Notes: generated from the sequence alone by a model not told the origin. A DNA stretch of 43,997 nt from a virus (IMGVR_UViG_3300025896_000045:1-43997); one strand, 5' to 3'; counted from the first letter of the stretch, positions 8,399-15,342 are shown. Translations and numbers: made by a program.

Positions 8399-8736
8399 TG
8401 ACAAAAGGCCGTAAATTCGATGGTGGTAAACTTGAATACGGCCTTTTGCCTCCCTATGCACTGGAAGAAACAGTAAAAGTTCTCACTTTCGGGGCACAAA
8501 AATATGAACGTGATAATTGGCAAAAAGTGCCTGACTCCAAACGTAGGTACTTTGATGCTATGGAACGTCATGTTTGGGCATGGAAAAAAGGTGAACAACT
8601 GGATCCCGAGTCGGGTATCCATCATTTGGCACACGCAATGTGTTGCTTGATGTTTTTGTATGAACATGATACAATATACTCTGTTGAACAAATTGATAAT
8701 GAGGAAACAAATGAAAAAAACAGTGACATTGAATGA
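8398..8736 (+). CDS. dATP/dGTP diphosphohydrolase-like protein (DUF5664)
   Basis: A 112-aa all-helical protein with the family hallmarks KFDGGKLEYGLLPPYALEE (residues 5-23), VLTFGAQKYERDNW, KRRYFDAMERHVWAWK and HHLAHAMCCLMFLYE. The family is described as a dATP/dGTP pyrophosphohydrolase N-terminal domain, related in shape to MazG-like nucleotide hydrolases. It may adjust the deoxynucleotide pool or remove modified or competing nucleotides. GTG at 8395 is possible, but ATG 8398, overlapping the previous stop, is more likely. An enzyme role is family inference. Confidence 0.8.
   Translation: MTKGRKFDGGKLEYGLLPPYALEETVKVLTFGAQKYERDNWQKVPDSKRRYFDAMERHVWAWKKGEQLDPESGIHHLAHAMCCLMFLYEHDTIYSVEQIDNEETNEKNSDIE
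8647..8675 (+). promoter_or_regulatory. Probable sigma-70 promoter inside the DUF5664 gene
   Basis: TTGATG (8647-8652), 17 bases, TACAAT (8670-8675) with TGA before the -10. It lies in the 3' end of the preceding gene and would serve the N4-gp49-like gene and the sliding clamp. Confidence 0.5.
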
Positions 8737-8971
8737 AATGCAGGACCGTATTAAAAAAACTACATACACTTTAATGCCAGGTACAACTACCACAATGTGT
8801 CAACTAGAAATGGTCAATGGTTACTCGGTATGGGGTATGAGTGCATGTGTAGATGCTTCCGCGTATAATCAAGGTTTGGGTGAAAAATATTCTTATGAAG
8901 ATGCTATCAATAAACTTTGGCCACTAGAAGGTTATCTGTTATCTGAAAATCTTTATCAAGCAAGTTTGTAA
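8711..8971 (+). CDS. N4 gp49/Sf6 gene 66-like phage protein
   Basis: An 86-aa protein matching the small phage family named from N4 gp49 and Sf6 gene 66: CQLEMVNGYSVWGMSACVD, then YSYEDAINKLWPLEGYLL. Its function is unknown. ATG 8711 has GAGG seven bases upstream, so the earlier open frame at 8660 is rejected. It lies between the DUF5664 gene and the sliding clamp and is probably early. Confidence 0.85.
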   Translation: MKKTVTLNEMQDRIKKTTYTLMPGTTTTMCQLEMVNGYSVWGMSACVDASAYNQGLGEKYSYEDAINKLWPLEGYLLSENLYQASL

Positions 8972-8990
8972 TGAAATACAAGGAAAATAA

Positions 8991-9668
8991 ATGAAACTAT
9001 CAAATGAAACACTAACAATTTTGAAAAACTTTGCCAGCATCAATTCTGGCATTGAATTCAAACAAGGCAATAAGATTGCCACAATATCTGCAACCAAAAC
9101 AGTTCTAGCTAAAGCTGGACTAAAAGATCAATTTCCAGAAGATTTCTGTGTGTATGATCTGAACCAGTTTTTGTCTGTACATTCACTATACAAAGAAACT
9201 GAACTGGAATTTGATACCAGTAATGTTATCTTCAAAAGTGGCCGCAGTAAGATCAAATATCGTAAGACCAGCAAGAACATGATTGTTACGCCACCAGAAA
9301 AAGATTTGAATCTTCCTTCTGTGGATGTATCGTTCACATTAAAGGATGAGGACCTGAATACTCTGTTGAAAACAGCAAGTGTTCTGCAATCACCTTGTGT
9401 TGCCTTCGAATCAGATGGCGACAAAATCTATGTAACATCTTTTGATCCTAAAGATAATTCATCACATACAAACTCCACAGAAGTGGCAGAAGGCAACGGC
9501 AAAACATTCAAAGCAATCTTCTTGACGGAAAATCTAAAGATGATTGCCGGTTCATATGAAGTTGAAGTGTCATCAAAAGGCCTTGCATCATTCAAGAATA
9601 CCAAAGAAGATATTCAATATTGGATCGCAATCGAATCCAAAGACTCAGACCTAACTTTTAAAGGATAA
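8991..9668 (+). CDS. 45: Sliding clamp gp45
   Basis: DNA polymerase processivity clamp, which also activates late transcription together with gp55 and gp33-type coactivators. The length of 225 aa matches T4 gp45 (228). Family-like segments are the N-terminus LSNETLTILKNFASIN, the inner region KAGLKDQFPEDFCVYDLNQFLS (about 40-62), SGRSKIKYR, and the C-terminal YEVEVSSKGLASFK. It acts as a ring-shaped trimer loaded by gp44/gp62, encoded downstream. SD AAGGAA precedes the ATG. Confidence 0.95.
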   Translation: MKLSNETLTILKNFASINSGIEFKQGNKIATISATKTVLAKAGLKDQFPEDFCVYDLNQFLSVHSLYKETELEFDTSNVIFKSGRSKIKYRKTSKNMIVTPPEKDLNLPSVDVSFTLKDEDLNTLLKTASVLQSPCVAFESDGDKIYVTSFDPKDNSSHTNSTEVAEGNGKTFKAIFLTENLKMIAGSYEVEVSSKGLASFKNTKEDIQYWIAIESKDSDLTFKG

Positions 9669-9674
9669 TTAAGT

Positions 9675-9887
9675 ATGTTAACTTTCACCGATGCAGTTAC
9701 AAATCAATCAGTTTCTATTAATCCAACATATGTTGTTGCCATTTTTGTTGTGCCCGAAGGAGACCTTGCAGGCAAGACAATGATTAATCTAACTAATGGT
9801 GCTCTTGCAGTTAATGAAGCACATTTAGATGTGTTGGGTTTAATTAAAAATACACTGTCTGCCAGTGGTTGTGGTCGCTGCGGTTAA
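9675..9887 (+). CDS. Small protein, FlbD-like pattern
   Basis: A 70-aa protein. The sequence SINPTYVVAIFVV...KTMINLTNGALAVNEAHLDVLGLI has the strand pattern of the short FlbD-like fold ('NP..I..I', 'T.I.LTNG....V.E'), but that is a weak resemblance. The C-terminus GCGRCG carries a CxxC pair that could bind metal. It sits 6 bases after gp45 and is probably co-translated with it. Function unknown. Confidence 0.7.
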   Translation: MLTFTDAVTNQSVSINPTYVVAIFVVPEGDLAGKTMINLTNGALAVNEAHLDVLGLIKNTLSASGCGRCG

Positions 9888-9898
9888 TAGGAATAATT

Positions 9899-10174
9899 AT
9901 GGCAACAATTCAAACACTATTCGGAATATTTAATGATGACCAATTGACGGCACTGAAAGGTGCAATCAATGAGATGGAAACTGTGATGCATAAAATGGAT
10001 TCACAGAAACAAGAAATGAAAGATATTCTCGATGCAACTTTTGACAGTCTGAAAGTGCCTAAGAAAATTCTTCGTAAGATGGCTCGTGTACAATACAAGC
10101 AATCGTTCCAAGAAGAAATTGCGGAATCAAAAGAATTTGAAGCACTGTTTGAAGGTATGACAGAAGCAAAATGA
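9899..10174 (+). CDS. DsbA-like late-transcription accessory protein (tentative)
   Basis: A 91-aa helical, charged protein. The C-terminal half (LKVPKKILRKMARVQYKQ followed by FEALFEGM) matches the layout of T4 DsbA, a dsDNA-binding protein that assists late transcription (...DGKMFNRLLALYHK...ELYDAVF). Size and helical content also fit (T4 DsbA is 89 aa), and the neighbouring clamp gp45 is part of the late-transcription machine. The identification is by pattern only. ATG 9899 follows AGGAA; the longer frame from 9869 overlaps the previous gene. It overlaps the next start by 4 bases. Confidence 0.6.
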   Translation: MATIQTLFGIFNDDQLTALKGAINEMETVMHKMDSQKQEMKDILDATFDSLKVPKKILRKMARVQYKQSFQEEIAESKEFEALFEGMTEAK

Positions 10175-10569
10175 CGATAGAATCCCGTAGAAAGTTTATT
10201 CGAGGTGCGGGACTTCTTGGTGTATTAGCAACAGGTGTTCTGGCAGCAAAAACTGCTTCATCAACACCTGTTGTTATTAATCATAACACACACATACACA
10301 ATAAAACACCAGAAGTCGATCCAAAGATTCTTAAGCAGATTGAAGAATCTAATCCAGCAATTATTCAGTTACAAACAACATATGGTGAATTAACACCATT
10401 GACCGATACAGAACATGAAAATGTTTATATTGCGAATAGTCTTTATGGTTATTCAAAATATATTCCTGGAACAGAGAAACAGGTATTTGTAAAACTTATA
10501 GCAGGTCCTGACGGTGAGTTATATTTGGGTGTGAATGGTCAATGGAAAAAAGTGTTGACTACAATTTAA
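10171..10569 (+). CDS. Small protein with a twin-arginine (Tat) signal
   Basis: A 132-aa protein starting TIESRRKFIRGAGLLGVLA, an almost textbook Tat motif (S-R-R-x-F-I-R) at residues 4-10 followed by a 15-residue hydrophobic stretch ending near VLAAKTAS. The mature part is about 100 residues, polar, with VVINHNTHIHNKT and a C-terminal beta-rich segment GPDGELYLGVNGQWKK. It is predicted to cross the inner membrane folded and to act in the periplasm, or to stay anchored. No catalytic motif is recognised. It is strikingly placed between gp45 and gp44 and joined to its upstream neighbour by an ATGA overlap. Confidence 0.78.
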   Translation: MTIESRRKFIRGAGLLGVLATGVLAAKTASSTPVVINHNTHIHNKTPEVDPKILKQIEESNPAIIQLQTTYGELTPLTDTEHENVYIANSLYGYSKYIPGTEKQVFVKLIAGPDGELYLGVNGQWKKVLTTI

Positions 10570-10584
10570 TTGTTATTTTATATT
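10555..10584 (+). promoter_or_regulatory. Possible sigma-70 promoter before gp44
   Basis: TTGACT (10555-10560), 18 bases, TATATT (10579-10584). It overlaps the stop of the Tat-signal gene and lies just ahead of the gp44 SD GGAG. Confidence 0.4.
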
Positions 10585-10596
10585 ATGGAGTTTTGA

Positions 10597-11532
10597 ATGT
10601 CAGATCATGTATTGTGGGTAGAAAAGTATCGTCCTAAAACTGTTGAAGAATGTATCTTGCCTGATAATATCAAGGATACATTTCTTGAATATGTTAATCG
10701 TAAAGAAATTCCAAATCTTCTACTATCTGGCACAGCAGGTGTTGGTAAAACAACAATCGCAAAAGCACTTTGTAATGAAGTAGGTTGTGATTATATCGTC
10801 ATCAACGGTTCAGATGAGTCTGGTATCGATGTTTTGCGGAACAAAATTAAGAACTACGCATCTTCAATGTCTTTGGCGGGTGGTCGTAAAGTCGTTATTA
10901 TCGATGAAGCAGACTATCTAAATCCAAATTCAACTCAACCTGCATTACGTGGTGCAATCGAGGAGTTTGCGGATAACTGTTCTTTCATCTTTACATGTAA
11001 CTATAAGAATCGGATTATCGATCCTATTCATTCTCGTTGCACTGTTATTGACTTCAAGATCAATGGTAACAAAGCAAAACTTGCAACTCAATTCATGAAA
11101 CGTGTGGAGTGGATTCTTGGTGAAGAAAATATCACATTCGAAAAAGATGTGGTTGCTGCGATTATCATGAAACACTTTCCAGACAATCGCCGTATTCTGA
11201 ATGAACTTCAACGATATGGTGTTTCTGGTTCAATCGACAAAGGTATTTTGTCGTCTGTATCTGATGTGCAATTGGGCGAATTAACTAAGGCACTGAAGGA
11301 AAAAGACTTTGCAAATTGTCGTAAGTGGGTTACCAACAACCTAGACAATGATCCATCACGCATCTTCCGCAAGATTTATGATGTGTTGTATGAACTGTTG
11401 AAACCACAATCTGTTCCACAATTGGTCTTGGTTCTTTCAAAGTATCAATACCAAGCAGCATTTGTAGCAGACCATGAAATCAATCTGATTGCTTGTTTGA
11501 CTGAAATAATGGTGGATTGTGAGTTCAAATAA
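10597..11532 (+). CDS. 44: Clamp loader large subunit gp44
   Basis: AAA+ ATPase that opens and loads the gp45 clamp. Walker A is GTAGVGKTT at 45-53 and Walker B is VVIIDEAD ending at 106. The SRC motif (HSRCTVIDF) with the arginine finger lies near 145. The 311-aa length matches T4 gp44 (319). The N-terminal WVEKYRPKTVEEC is the usual clamp-loader opening. The stop overlaps the gp62 start (AATAATG), and gp44, gp62 and regA form one compact translation unit as in T4. Confidence 0.96.
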   Translation: MSDHVLWVEKYRPKTVEECILPDNIKDTFLEYVNRKEIPNLLLSGTAGVGKTTIAKALCNEVGCDYIVINGSDESGIDVLRNKIKNYASSMSLAGGRKVVIIDEADYLNPNSTQPALRGAIEEFADNCSFIFTCNYKNRIIDPIHSRCTVIDFKINGNKAKLATQFMKRVEWILGEENITFEKDVVAAIIMKHFPDNRRILNELQRYGVSGSIDKGILSSVSDVQLGELTKALKEKDFANCRKWVTNNLDNDPSRIFRKIYDVLYELLKPQSVPQLVLVLSKYQYQAAFVADHEINLIACLTEIMVDCEFK

Positions 11533-11921
11533 TGCCGGATCTTTTCAAAGAAATCATTCCGTCAATTCTTCAGACCAAGAAATCGGTCATCAATGATGAT
11601 ATTGACGTAAAAGATTATGTGCCGTTTGTAGTTAACCGAGCCATGTCCTATCATATGGACTGTGTTCTTTATGTCAACGAACTCAATCTGCGACCAAGTA
11701 TTGACAAGGATATGCAATATCAATATCTTCTAAATACAATCAGACCAATGAAACGGAAATTTCAACCGTGGCAAAAGTCAGACGTAGATAAGAATATTGA
11801 TTGTGTGAAAACCTATTTTGGTTATTCAAACAACAAGGCCAAAGAGGCTCTTAGAATTCTTACTGATGAGCAAATCGCTGAAATAAAAAGAATAACAGAA
11901 AAAGGCGGAGTGAACAAGTAA
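11532..11921 (+). CDS. 62: Clamp loader small subunit gp62
   Basis: Partner of the gp44 tetramer. At 129 aa it is shorter than T4 gp62 (187) but typical of marine T4-like phages. Recognisable features are YVPFVVNRAMSYHMDCVLYVNELN (about 28-52), NTIRPMKRKFQPW, and the helical tail YFGYSNNKAKEALRILTDEQI. It overlaps both neighbours by 1 base. Confidence 0.9.
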   Translation: MPDLFKEIIPSILQTKKSVINDDIDVKDYVPFVVNRAMSYHMDCVLYVNELNLRPSIDKDMQYQYLLNTIRPMKRKFQPWQKSDVDKNIDCVKTYFGYSNNKAKEALRILTDEQIAEIKRITEKGGVNK

Positions 11922-12328
11922 TGATAGAAATTAAAGACTTAGTTGAGGTGACGCTAACCGAAAAAGACGATTTTCTGAAAGTACGAGAAACATTAACCCG
12001 CATTGGTGTTGCATCTAAAAAAGATAAAACATTGTTTCAGTCTTGTCATATTCTACATAAACGGGGTCAATACTATGTGGTGCATTTTAAAGAACTATTT
12101 GCACTAGACGGTAAACCTGCTGATATTACAGAAAATGATCTGGCTCGTAGAAATGCAATTGCTAATTTGTTGGAAGATTGGGGACTAATTACTATTGTCA
12201 GAAAGTCACAGACAGAAGTACCAGAACCAATTTTTCTATCACAAATTAAGATTCTTTCGCATAAAGAAAAGCATGAATGGGAATTAGTACCGAAATATAA
12301 TATCGGTAAAAAGCCTTATCAAGCATAA
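11921..12328 (+). CDS. regA: Translational repressor RegA
   Basis: RNA-binding protein that shuts off translation of early mRNAs by binding at their start sites. It is a clear RegA with 135 aa (T4 122): DFLKVRETLTRIGVASKKDKTL, SCHILHKRGQYYVVHFKELF and the conserved LLEDWGLI and HEWELVPKYNIG. It overlaps the gp62 stop by 1 base. In T4, gene 44 and regA mRNAs are its targets, so the same local feedback is plausible here. Confidence 0.96.
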   Translation: MIEIKDLVEVTLTEKDDFLKVRETLTRIGVASKKDKTLFQSCHILHKRGQYYVVHFKELFALDGKPADITENDLARRNAIANLLEDWGLITIVRKSQTEVPEPIFLSQIKILSHKEKHEWELVPKYNIGKKPYQA

Positions 12329-12331
12329 ATA
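12324..12331 (+). promoter_or_regulatory. Late-type promoter CATAAATA
   Basis: Fits the relaxed late motif NATAAATA used by marine T4-like phages. It overlaps the regA stop codon and precedes the structured hsp20 leader, which a transcript starting near 12337 would contain whole. Confidence 0.5.
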
Positions 12332-12337
12332 AAAGTA

Positions 12338-12469
12338 TCTCATCGGGATGGGAACGTATTTAAAGATTCATCTTAGGACCGCTAAGTCACGAATCGTATA
12401 AAGCTGGCACAACGATATGGTGTCCCCGTAACAGTAAGCGGGATTTAACTGATATGCCTTCGGGGTATC
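12338..12469 (+). ncRNA. Structured 5' leader RNA of hsp20 (manA-type candidate)
   Basis: A gene-free stretch folds into consecutive hairpins: TCTCAT-CGGG-ATGGGA (12338-12353); GATTC/GAATC with inner CTTAG-GACCG-CTAAG (12365-12395); CCCG/CGGG (12425-12442); and a UUCG-capped hairpin at 12451-12469. It lies between a late-type promoter and the hsp20 ribosome site. As I recall, the manA RNA motif occurs in marine phages upstream of ibpA/hsp20-type genes, so a manA or similar cis-regulatory RNA is a candidate. No covariance search was possible. Confidence 0.55.
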
Positions 12470-12509
12470 TACATTTTAATAAACTCGCTTAATTTAAGGA
12501 GAAACAACT

Positions 12510-12968
12510 ATGTCTAAGACATTTAAACCACTGTTATTTTCTATGGATTCGTTCAAATCACTAGATCCATTCACAATTGGATTCGACAAACTAGTGGATG
12601 AATTTCAAGATACAATGAAAAATGTATCAAAGAACATTCCAACATATCCACCATACAATATCAAACAAGTTACCGATAATAAATATGTTATCGAGATGGC
12701 TGTTGCAGGTTTTGCAAAAACTGATATTGAAATTACACTAGATGGTAAAAATCTGGTCGTAGAAGGTGTATCAAAAGAAGCAGAAGATGCAGCTGCATAT
12801 ATCTTCAAAGGTATTGCAAATAGAAACTTCAAACACTTGTTCAAATTAACCGACAAAATCGAAATCAAAGATGCCGAAATGGCAAATGGTATGTTAAAGA
12901 TTTGGTTGGAGAACATTGTCAAAGCACAAGATGCTGTTAAAAAAATCTCGATAGGTGAACCAAAATGA
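12510..12968 (+). CDS. Small heat-shock protein Hsp20/IbpA-like
   Basis: A 152-aa alpha-crystallin chaperone that holds unfolded protein; it is frequent in aquatic T4-like phages. The N-terminus PLLFSMDSFKSLDPFTIGFDKL is IbpA-like. The crystallin domain covers about 45-140, with IEMAVAGFAKTDIEITLDG, LVVEGVSKE, and RNFKHLFKLTDKIEIKDAEMANGMLKIWL in the usual places. The normal I-x-I tail motif appears as KKISI. SD AAGGAG lies 8 bases upstream. Its structured leader (12338-12469) probably controls expression. Confidence 0.93.
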   Translation: MSKTFKPLLFSMDSFKSLDPFTIGFDKLVDEFQDTMKNVSKNIPTYPPYNIKQVTDNKYVIEMAVAGFAKTDIEITLDGKNLVVEGVSKEAEDAAAYIFKGIANRNFKHLFKLTDKIEIKDAEMANGMLKIWLENIVKAQDAVKKISIGEPK

Positions 12969-13030
12969 ATTGGTGGCCTGTAAGTGATGAGGAATGGGAA
13001 GAATTAAACTTCCCAAAACCTAAACAGTAA
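12965..13030 (+). CDS. Micro-protein coupled to hsp20
   Basis: A 21-codon open frame, MNWWPVSDEEWEELNFPKP plus KQ, begins in the ATGA overlap with the hsp20 stop. Acidic, tryptophan-rich micro-proteins coupled in this way are common in phages. There is no independent evidence of translation. It ends 4 bases before a hairpin terminator. Confidence 0.5.
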   Translation: MNWWPVSDEEWEELNFPKPKQ

Positions 13031-13034
13031 TTTT

Positions 13035-13064
13035 AGAGAGGGCTTGACAAGTCCTCTCTTTTAG
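13035..13064 (+). terminator. Terminator hairpin that contains a -35 box
   Basis: AGAGAGGGCTT (13035-13045) pairs with AAGTCCTCTCT (13049-13059) around a GAC loop: 11 bp with one G-T pair, followed by TTTTAGTTT. It would end hsp20 transcription. The TTGACA of the next promoter forms the loop region of this stem. Confidence 0.75.
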
Positions 13065-13072
13065 TTTATAAT
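13044..13072 (+). promoter_or_regulatory. Consensus sigma-70 promoter
   Basis: TTGACA (13044-13049), 17 bases, TATAAT (13067-13072). The expected start near 13079 is only about 3 bases before the ATG at 13082, so the first gene would be leaderless. The tRNA at 13286 and dCMP deaminase follow. Confidence 0.88.
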
Positions 13073-13081
13073 GGTCACATC

Positions 13082-13279
13082 ATGAAAACTTTCACTAAAG
13101 AAATTCTCAAAAAACTTCGTGTAGTTGCCACACAAGAAATCTTCTATTCATATTCTCATTGGCCAACCAAAGAGATTGATGGTGTTGAATTTCTGTCTGT
13201 GGTTAAACGCGATCCTTCTGGTCATAATACTCAGACCATTCATTGGATGCGTAAAGACTCATTTGAAGTTATTAAGTAA
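13082..13279 (+). CDS. Small basic protein of unknown function
   Basis: A 65-aa protein, lysine-rich at the start (FTKEILKKLRVV) with EIDGVEFLSVVKRDPSG and a C-terminal WMRKDSFEVIK. No family is recognised. The predicted promoter start lies directly at its ATG, so it would be translated from a leaderless mRNA unless transcription reads in from hsp20. It ends 6 bases before a tRNA. Confidence 0.6.
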   Translation: MKTFTKEILKKLRVVATQEIFYSYSHWPTKEIDGVEFLSVVKRDPSGHNTQTIHWMRKDSFEVIK

Positions 13280-13285
13280 GAAATT

Positions 13286-13364
13286 GGGCCTGAAGCTTAA
13301 ACCTGGTATAAGCATCCGACTCATAATCGGGAGATAGAGAGTTCGAACCTCTCCGGGCCCACCA
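13286..13364 (+). tRNA. tRNA with CAU anticodon, probably tRNA-Ile2
   Basis: Acceptor GGGCCTG/CGGGCCC, anticodon stem TCCGA/TCGGG with loop CTCATAA, T-arm GAGAG-TTCGAAC-CTCTC, encoded CCA. The CGACTCATAATCG context resembles bacterial tRNA-Ile2, whose C34 becomes lysidine to read AUA. Elongator Met is the alternative. Confidence 0.9.
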
Positions 13365-13376
13365 TTATATTATATT

Positions 13377-13871
13377 ATGAAAACAAAATATATTCAATCA
13401 TTCATGGTAGCAGCAGAACATTTCGCTGACTTATCCACAGCCAAGCGTTTACATGTTGGTGCAATCATTGTTAAAGATGATAGGATCATTTCCATTGGAT
13501 ACAATGGTACACCAAGTGGGTGGGACAATAATTGTGAAGATTATGATTATATGTCAGTTGATGCCGGCGGATGGATTGATGCACCCACTATTGAAAAACA
13601 ATGGCCATACACCGACCGCTTTGGACGCCGATATGCGCTGAAAACAAAACCCGAAGTACTACACGCAGAAACTAATGCAATCGCCAAACTGGCACGTTCC
13701 ACTGAATCTGGGGACGGTGCCACATTGTTTGTTACACATGCACCATGTTTGGATTGCGCTAAATTGGTATACCAGAGTGGTATTTCTACTGTATATTATC
13801 GAAATGATTACAAAACAGATACTGGAATTCGATTTCTTCAACAAGTGGGCGTCAAAATAGAAAAGGTATAG
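13377..13871 (+). CDS. cd: dCMP deaminase
   Basis: Zinc-dependent deoxycytidylate deaminase, which makes dUMP for thymidylate synthesis. It is 164 aa (T4 Cd is 193). The zinc/catalytic motif HAE (VLHAETNAI) lies near residue 100 and the paired cysteines are in HAPCLDCAKL. The N-terminus FADLSTAKRLHVGAIIVKDDRIISIGYNGTP is typical. It follows the tRNA directly and shares the promoter at 13044. Confidence 0.93.
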   Translation: MKTKYIQSFMVAAEHFADLSTAKRLHVGAIIVKDDRIISIGYNGTPSGWDNNCEDYDYMSVDAGGWIDAPTIEKQWPYTDRFGRRYALKTKPEVLHAETNAIAKLARSTESGDGATLFVTHAPCLDCAKLVYQSGISTVYYRNDYKTDTGIRFLQQVGVKIEKV

Positions 13872-13873
13872 GT

Positions 13874-13904
13874 CCTAAATATTTACAGATACATAACCCA
13901 TCTG
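13874..13904 (+). promoter_or_regulatory. Weak late-type promoter with a small hairpin at the ribosome site
   Basis: CCTAAATA (13874-13881) resembles the CTAAATA/NATAAATA late motif. CAGAT (13886-13890) pairs with ATCTG (13900-13904) immediately before the SD GGAG, a weaker version of the arrangement at 4191 and 31283. Confidence 0.35.
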
Positions 13905-13912
13905 GAGATTCC

Positions 13913-14422
13913 ATGCAAATATCAATTCGCAATTGTCCGGATAAGGCCTTCAAAGAGTATGTATTGGATGCAGTAGATTTTTATGCAAAAGAACTGATAC
14001 CAAGTAATAGAGTAAGAAACAATTGTGCATTAAAAATTAGATTCTCCAATAAAATTGATGAGCTGGGTTATGCGAGTGTATTGAAATGTAATAAATCTAA
14101 CCAGCCACGAAGTTTTCTTATCGAAATACATCCAGGTATTGGTGCCAGAAGAATATTAGAAACATTAGCACATGAAATGGTTCACGTTAAACAATATGTT
14201 AACGGAGAATTAAATGATAAATTATCGGCATGGTGTGGCATAAAAATAGATGCAACAAAGGTTGATTATTGGTCACAACCATGGGAGATTGATGCTTTTG
14301 GTAGAGAAACTGGATTACTCTATAAATATGCAACTTCACGGTGTTTGTGGGAAATATTCGATGAGTTTAGAAATCCAGAATTACCAATTGTGTCCACTCC
14401 GATAAGGTGGTTGAGTGTATAA
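13913..14422 (+). CDS. Putative zinc metallopeptidase (SprT-like)
   Basis: A 169-aa protein with the zincin motif HEMVH at 87-91, followed about 35 residues later by QPWEIDAFGRE, whose glutamate is a likely third ligand as in SprT-like and related phage peptidases. There is no signal peptide, so it acts in the cytoplasm. Host and virion targets are unknown. SD GGAG lies 6 bases before the ATG. The next gene starts 1 base after the stop. Confidence 0.75.
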   Translation: MQISIRNCPDKAFKEYVLDAVDFYAKELIPSNRVRNNCALKIRFSNKIDELGYASVLKCNKSNQPRSFLIEIHPGIGARRILETLAHEMVHVKQYVNGELNDKLSAWCGIKIDATKVDYWSQPWEIDAFGRETGLLYKYATSRCLWEIFDEFRNPELPIVSTPIRWLSV

Positions 14423-14929
14423 ATGAGTCATATAACACACGGCGAACACACTTACGGCACGAATTACATAATAACATATCAGTGGGGTGAAGGTTCTAAA
14501 TTAAACATCGGGAAATATTGTTCTATTGCAGAGAATTGCAAAGTATTTCTTGGTGGTAACCATAGAGTAGATTGGATATCAACATTCCCTTTTGGTAACC
14601 AAACAGGATCCAACGGCGATGTGAATATTGGTAATGACGTTTGGATAGGACATGGTGTTACAATTATGTCCGGCATCAACATTGGACACGGTGCTGTCAT
14701 TGCAGCAAATTCTCATGTAGTTAAAAACGTAGAGCCTTATGCAATGGTTGGTGGCAATCCCGCAGAATTAATTAAATATCGTTTTGATAAGACCATAATA
14801 GATGGCTTGTTAGAATTGCAATGGTGGGATTTACCAGAAGATGCGAAAAATGAAATAAAAAAAGACCTAAGTGCTGTGCCAGATCATAATAAATTGTTAA
14901 GTTGGATAGAAAAATACAAAAAAAGTTAA
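14423..14929 (+). CDS. CatB-type hexapeptide-repeat acetyltransferase
   Basis: A 168-aa left-handed beta-helix acetyltransferase. Hexapeptide repeats run from LNIGKYCSIAENCKVFLGG through VNIGNDVWIGHGVTIMSG to INIGHGAVIAANSHVVKNV, and the family ending AMVGGNPAELIKYRF is present. Such enzymes move acetyl from acetyl-CoA to sugars or xenobiotics. With the glycosyltransferases in this phage, a role in surface-sugar modification is likely. The translation start is coupled to the metallopeptidase stop. Confidence 0.9.
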   Translation: MSHITHGEHTYGTNYIITYQWGEGSKLNIGKYCSIAENCKVFLGGNHRVDWISTFPFGNQTGSNGDVNIGNDVWIGHGVTIMSGINIGHGAVIAANSHVVKNVEPYAMVGGNPAELIKYRFDKTIIDGLLELQWWDLPEDAKNEIKKDLSAVPDHNKLLSWIEKYKKS

Positions 14930-14959
14930 ATATATGTTGTATTTTCGCAAAAAACGCGC

Positions 14960-14988
14960 TTGCCAATTACAAAAGTTTACTATATACT
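14960..14988 (+). promoter_or_regulatory. Probable sigma-70 promoter for a short leader unit
   Basis: TTGCCA (14960-14965), 17 bases, TATACT (14983-14988). The unit it drives contains only a 31-codon frame and ends at the terminator at 15144. Confidence 0.6.
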
Positions 14989-15019
14989 CCTAACAAGTTA
15001 AAAAATTAAGAAAGAACAA

Positions 15020-15115
15020 ATGTTTTCCATACATAAACCCTTCGCAAGTCAACCAGAGTATCGCAATATTACATGCGATAATGGCTCATGGTCGGCGTTT
15101 GGAGTTTGTGTATAG
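15020..15115 (+). CDS. 31-aa leader-type peptide
   Basis: Open frame beginning MFSIHKPFASQ and ending SAFGVCV, preceded by AAGAAAG. It sits alone between a promoter and a terminator. Its last codons (GTTTGTGTA, 15104-15112) pair exactly with TACACAAAC (15138-15146), which overlaps the terminator stem, as in an attenuator. Translation is not proven. Confidence 0.45.
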   Translation: MFSIHKPFASQPEYRNITCDNGSWSAFGVCV

Positions 15116-15143
15116 ATTAAAAGTTGTTCTTAAAACTTACACA

Positions 15144-15176
15144 AACCCAGACAACCAAAAGTTCTCTGGGTTTTTT
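15144..15176 (+). terminator. Rho-independent terminator
   Basis: AACCCAGA (15144-15151) pairs with TCTGGGTT (15165-15172), followed by a T run. It separates the short leader unit from the tRNA promoters. Confidence 0.85.
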
Positions 15177-15184
15177 GTTTTATG

Positions 15185-15237
15185 TGTTGTGTAAAAACAA
15201 CAGTGTGGTTGACAAATAGAATTAGATGTTATATAAT
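15185..15237 (+). promoter_or_regulatory. tRNA operon promoter P1, copy 1, with upstream palindrome
   Basis: TTGACA (15209-15214), 17 bases, TATAAT (15232-15237). Six bases upstream of the -35 lies TGTTGT-6-ACAACA (15185-15202). The surrounding 80 bases are repeated almost exactly at 16336. Confidence 0.9.
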
Positions 15238-15272
15238 ACGTTCTGTTGTGTTGATTCAGTAAGAAATTTAAG

Positions 15273-15325
15273 TGTTGTAAAAAAACAACAGTATTGCTTG
15301 ACAAAACGATCAGGTGTGTTATAAT
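15273..15325 (+). promoter_or_regulatory. tRNA operon promoter P2, copy 1
   Basis: TTGACA (15298-15303), 16 bases, TATAAT (15320-15325) with TGT before the -10. The same TGTTGT-6-ACAACA palindrome (15273-15290) lies upstream. The expected start is near 15332. Confidence 0.88.
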
Positions 15326-15342
15326 GTTGTTTCTGTAGTGAA

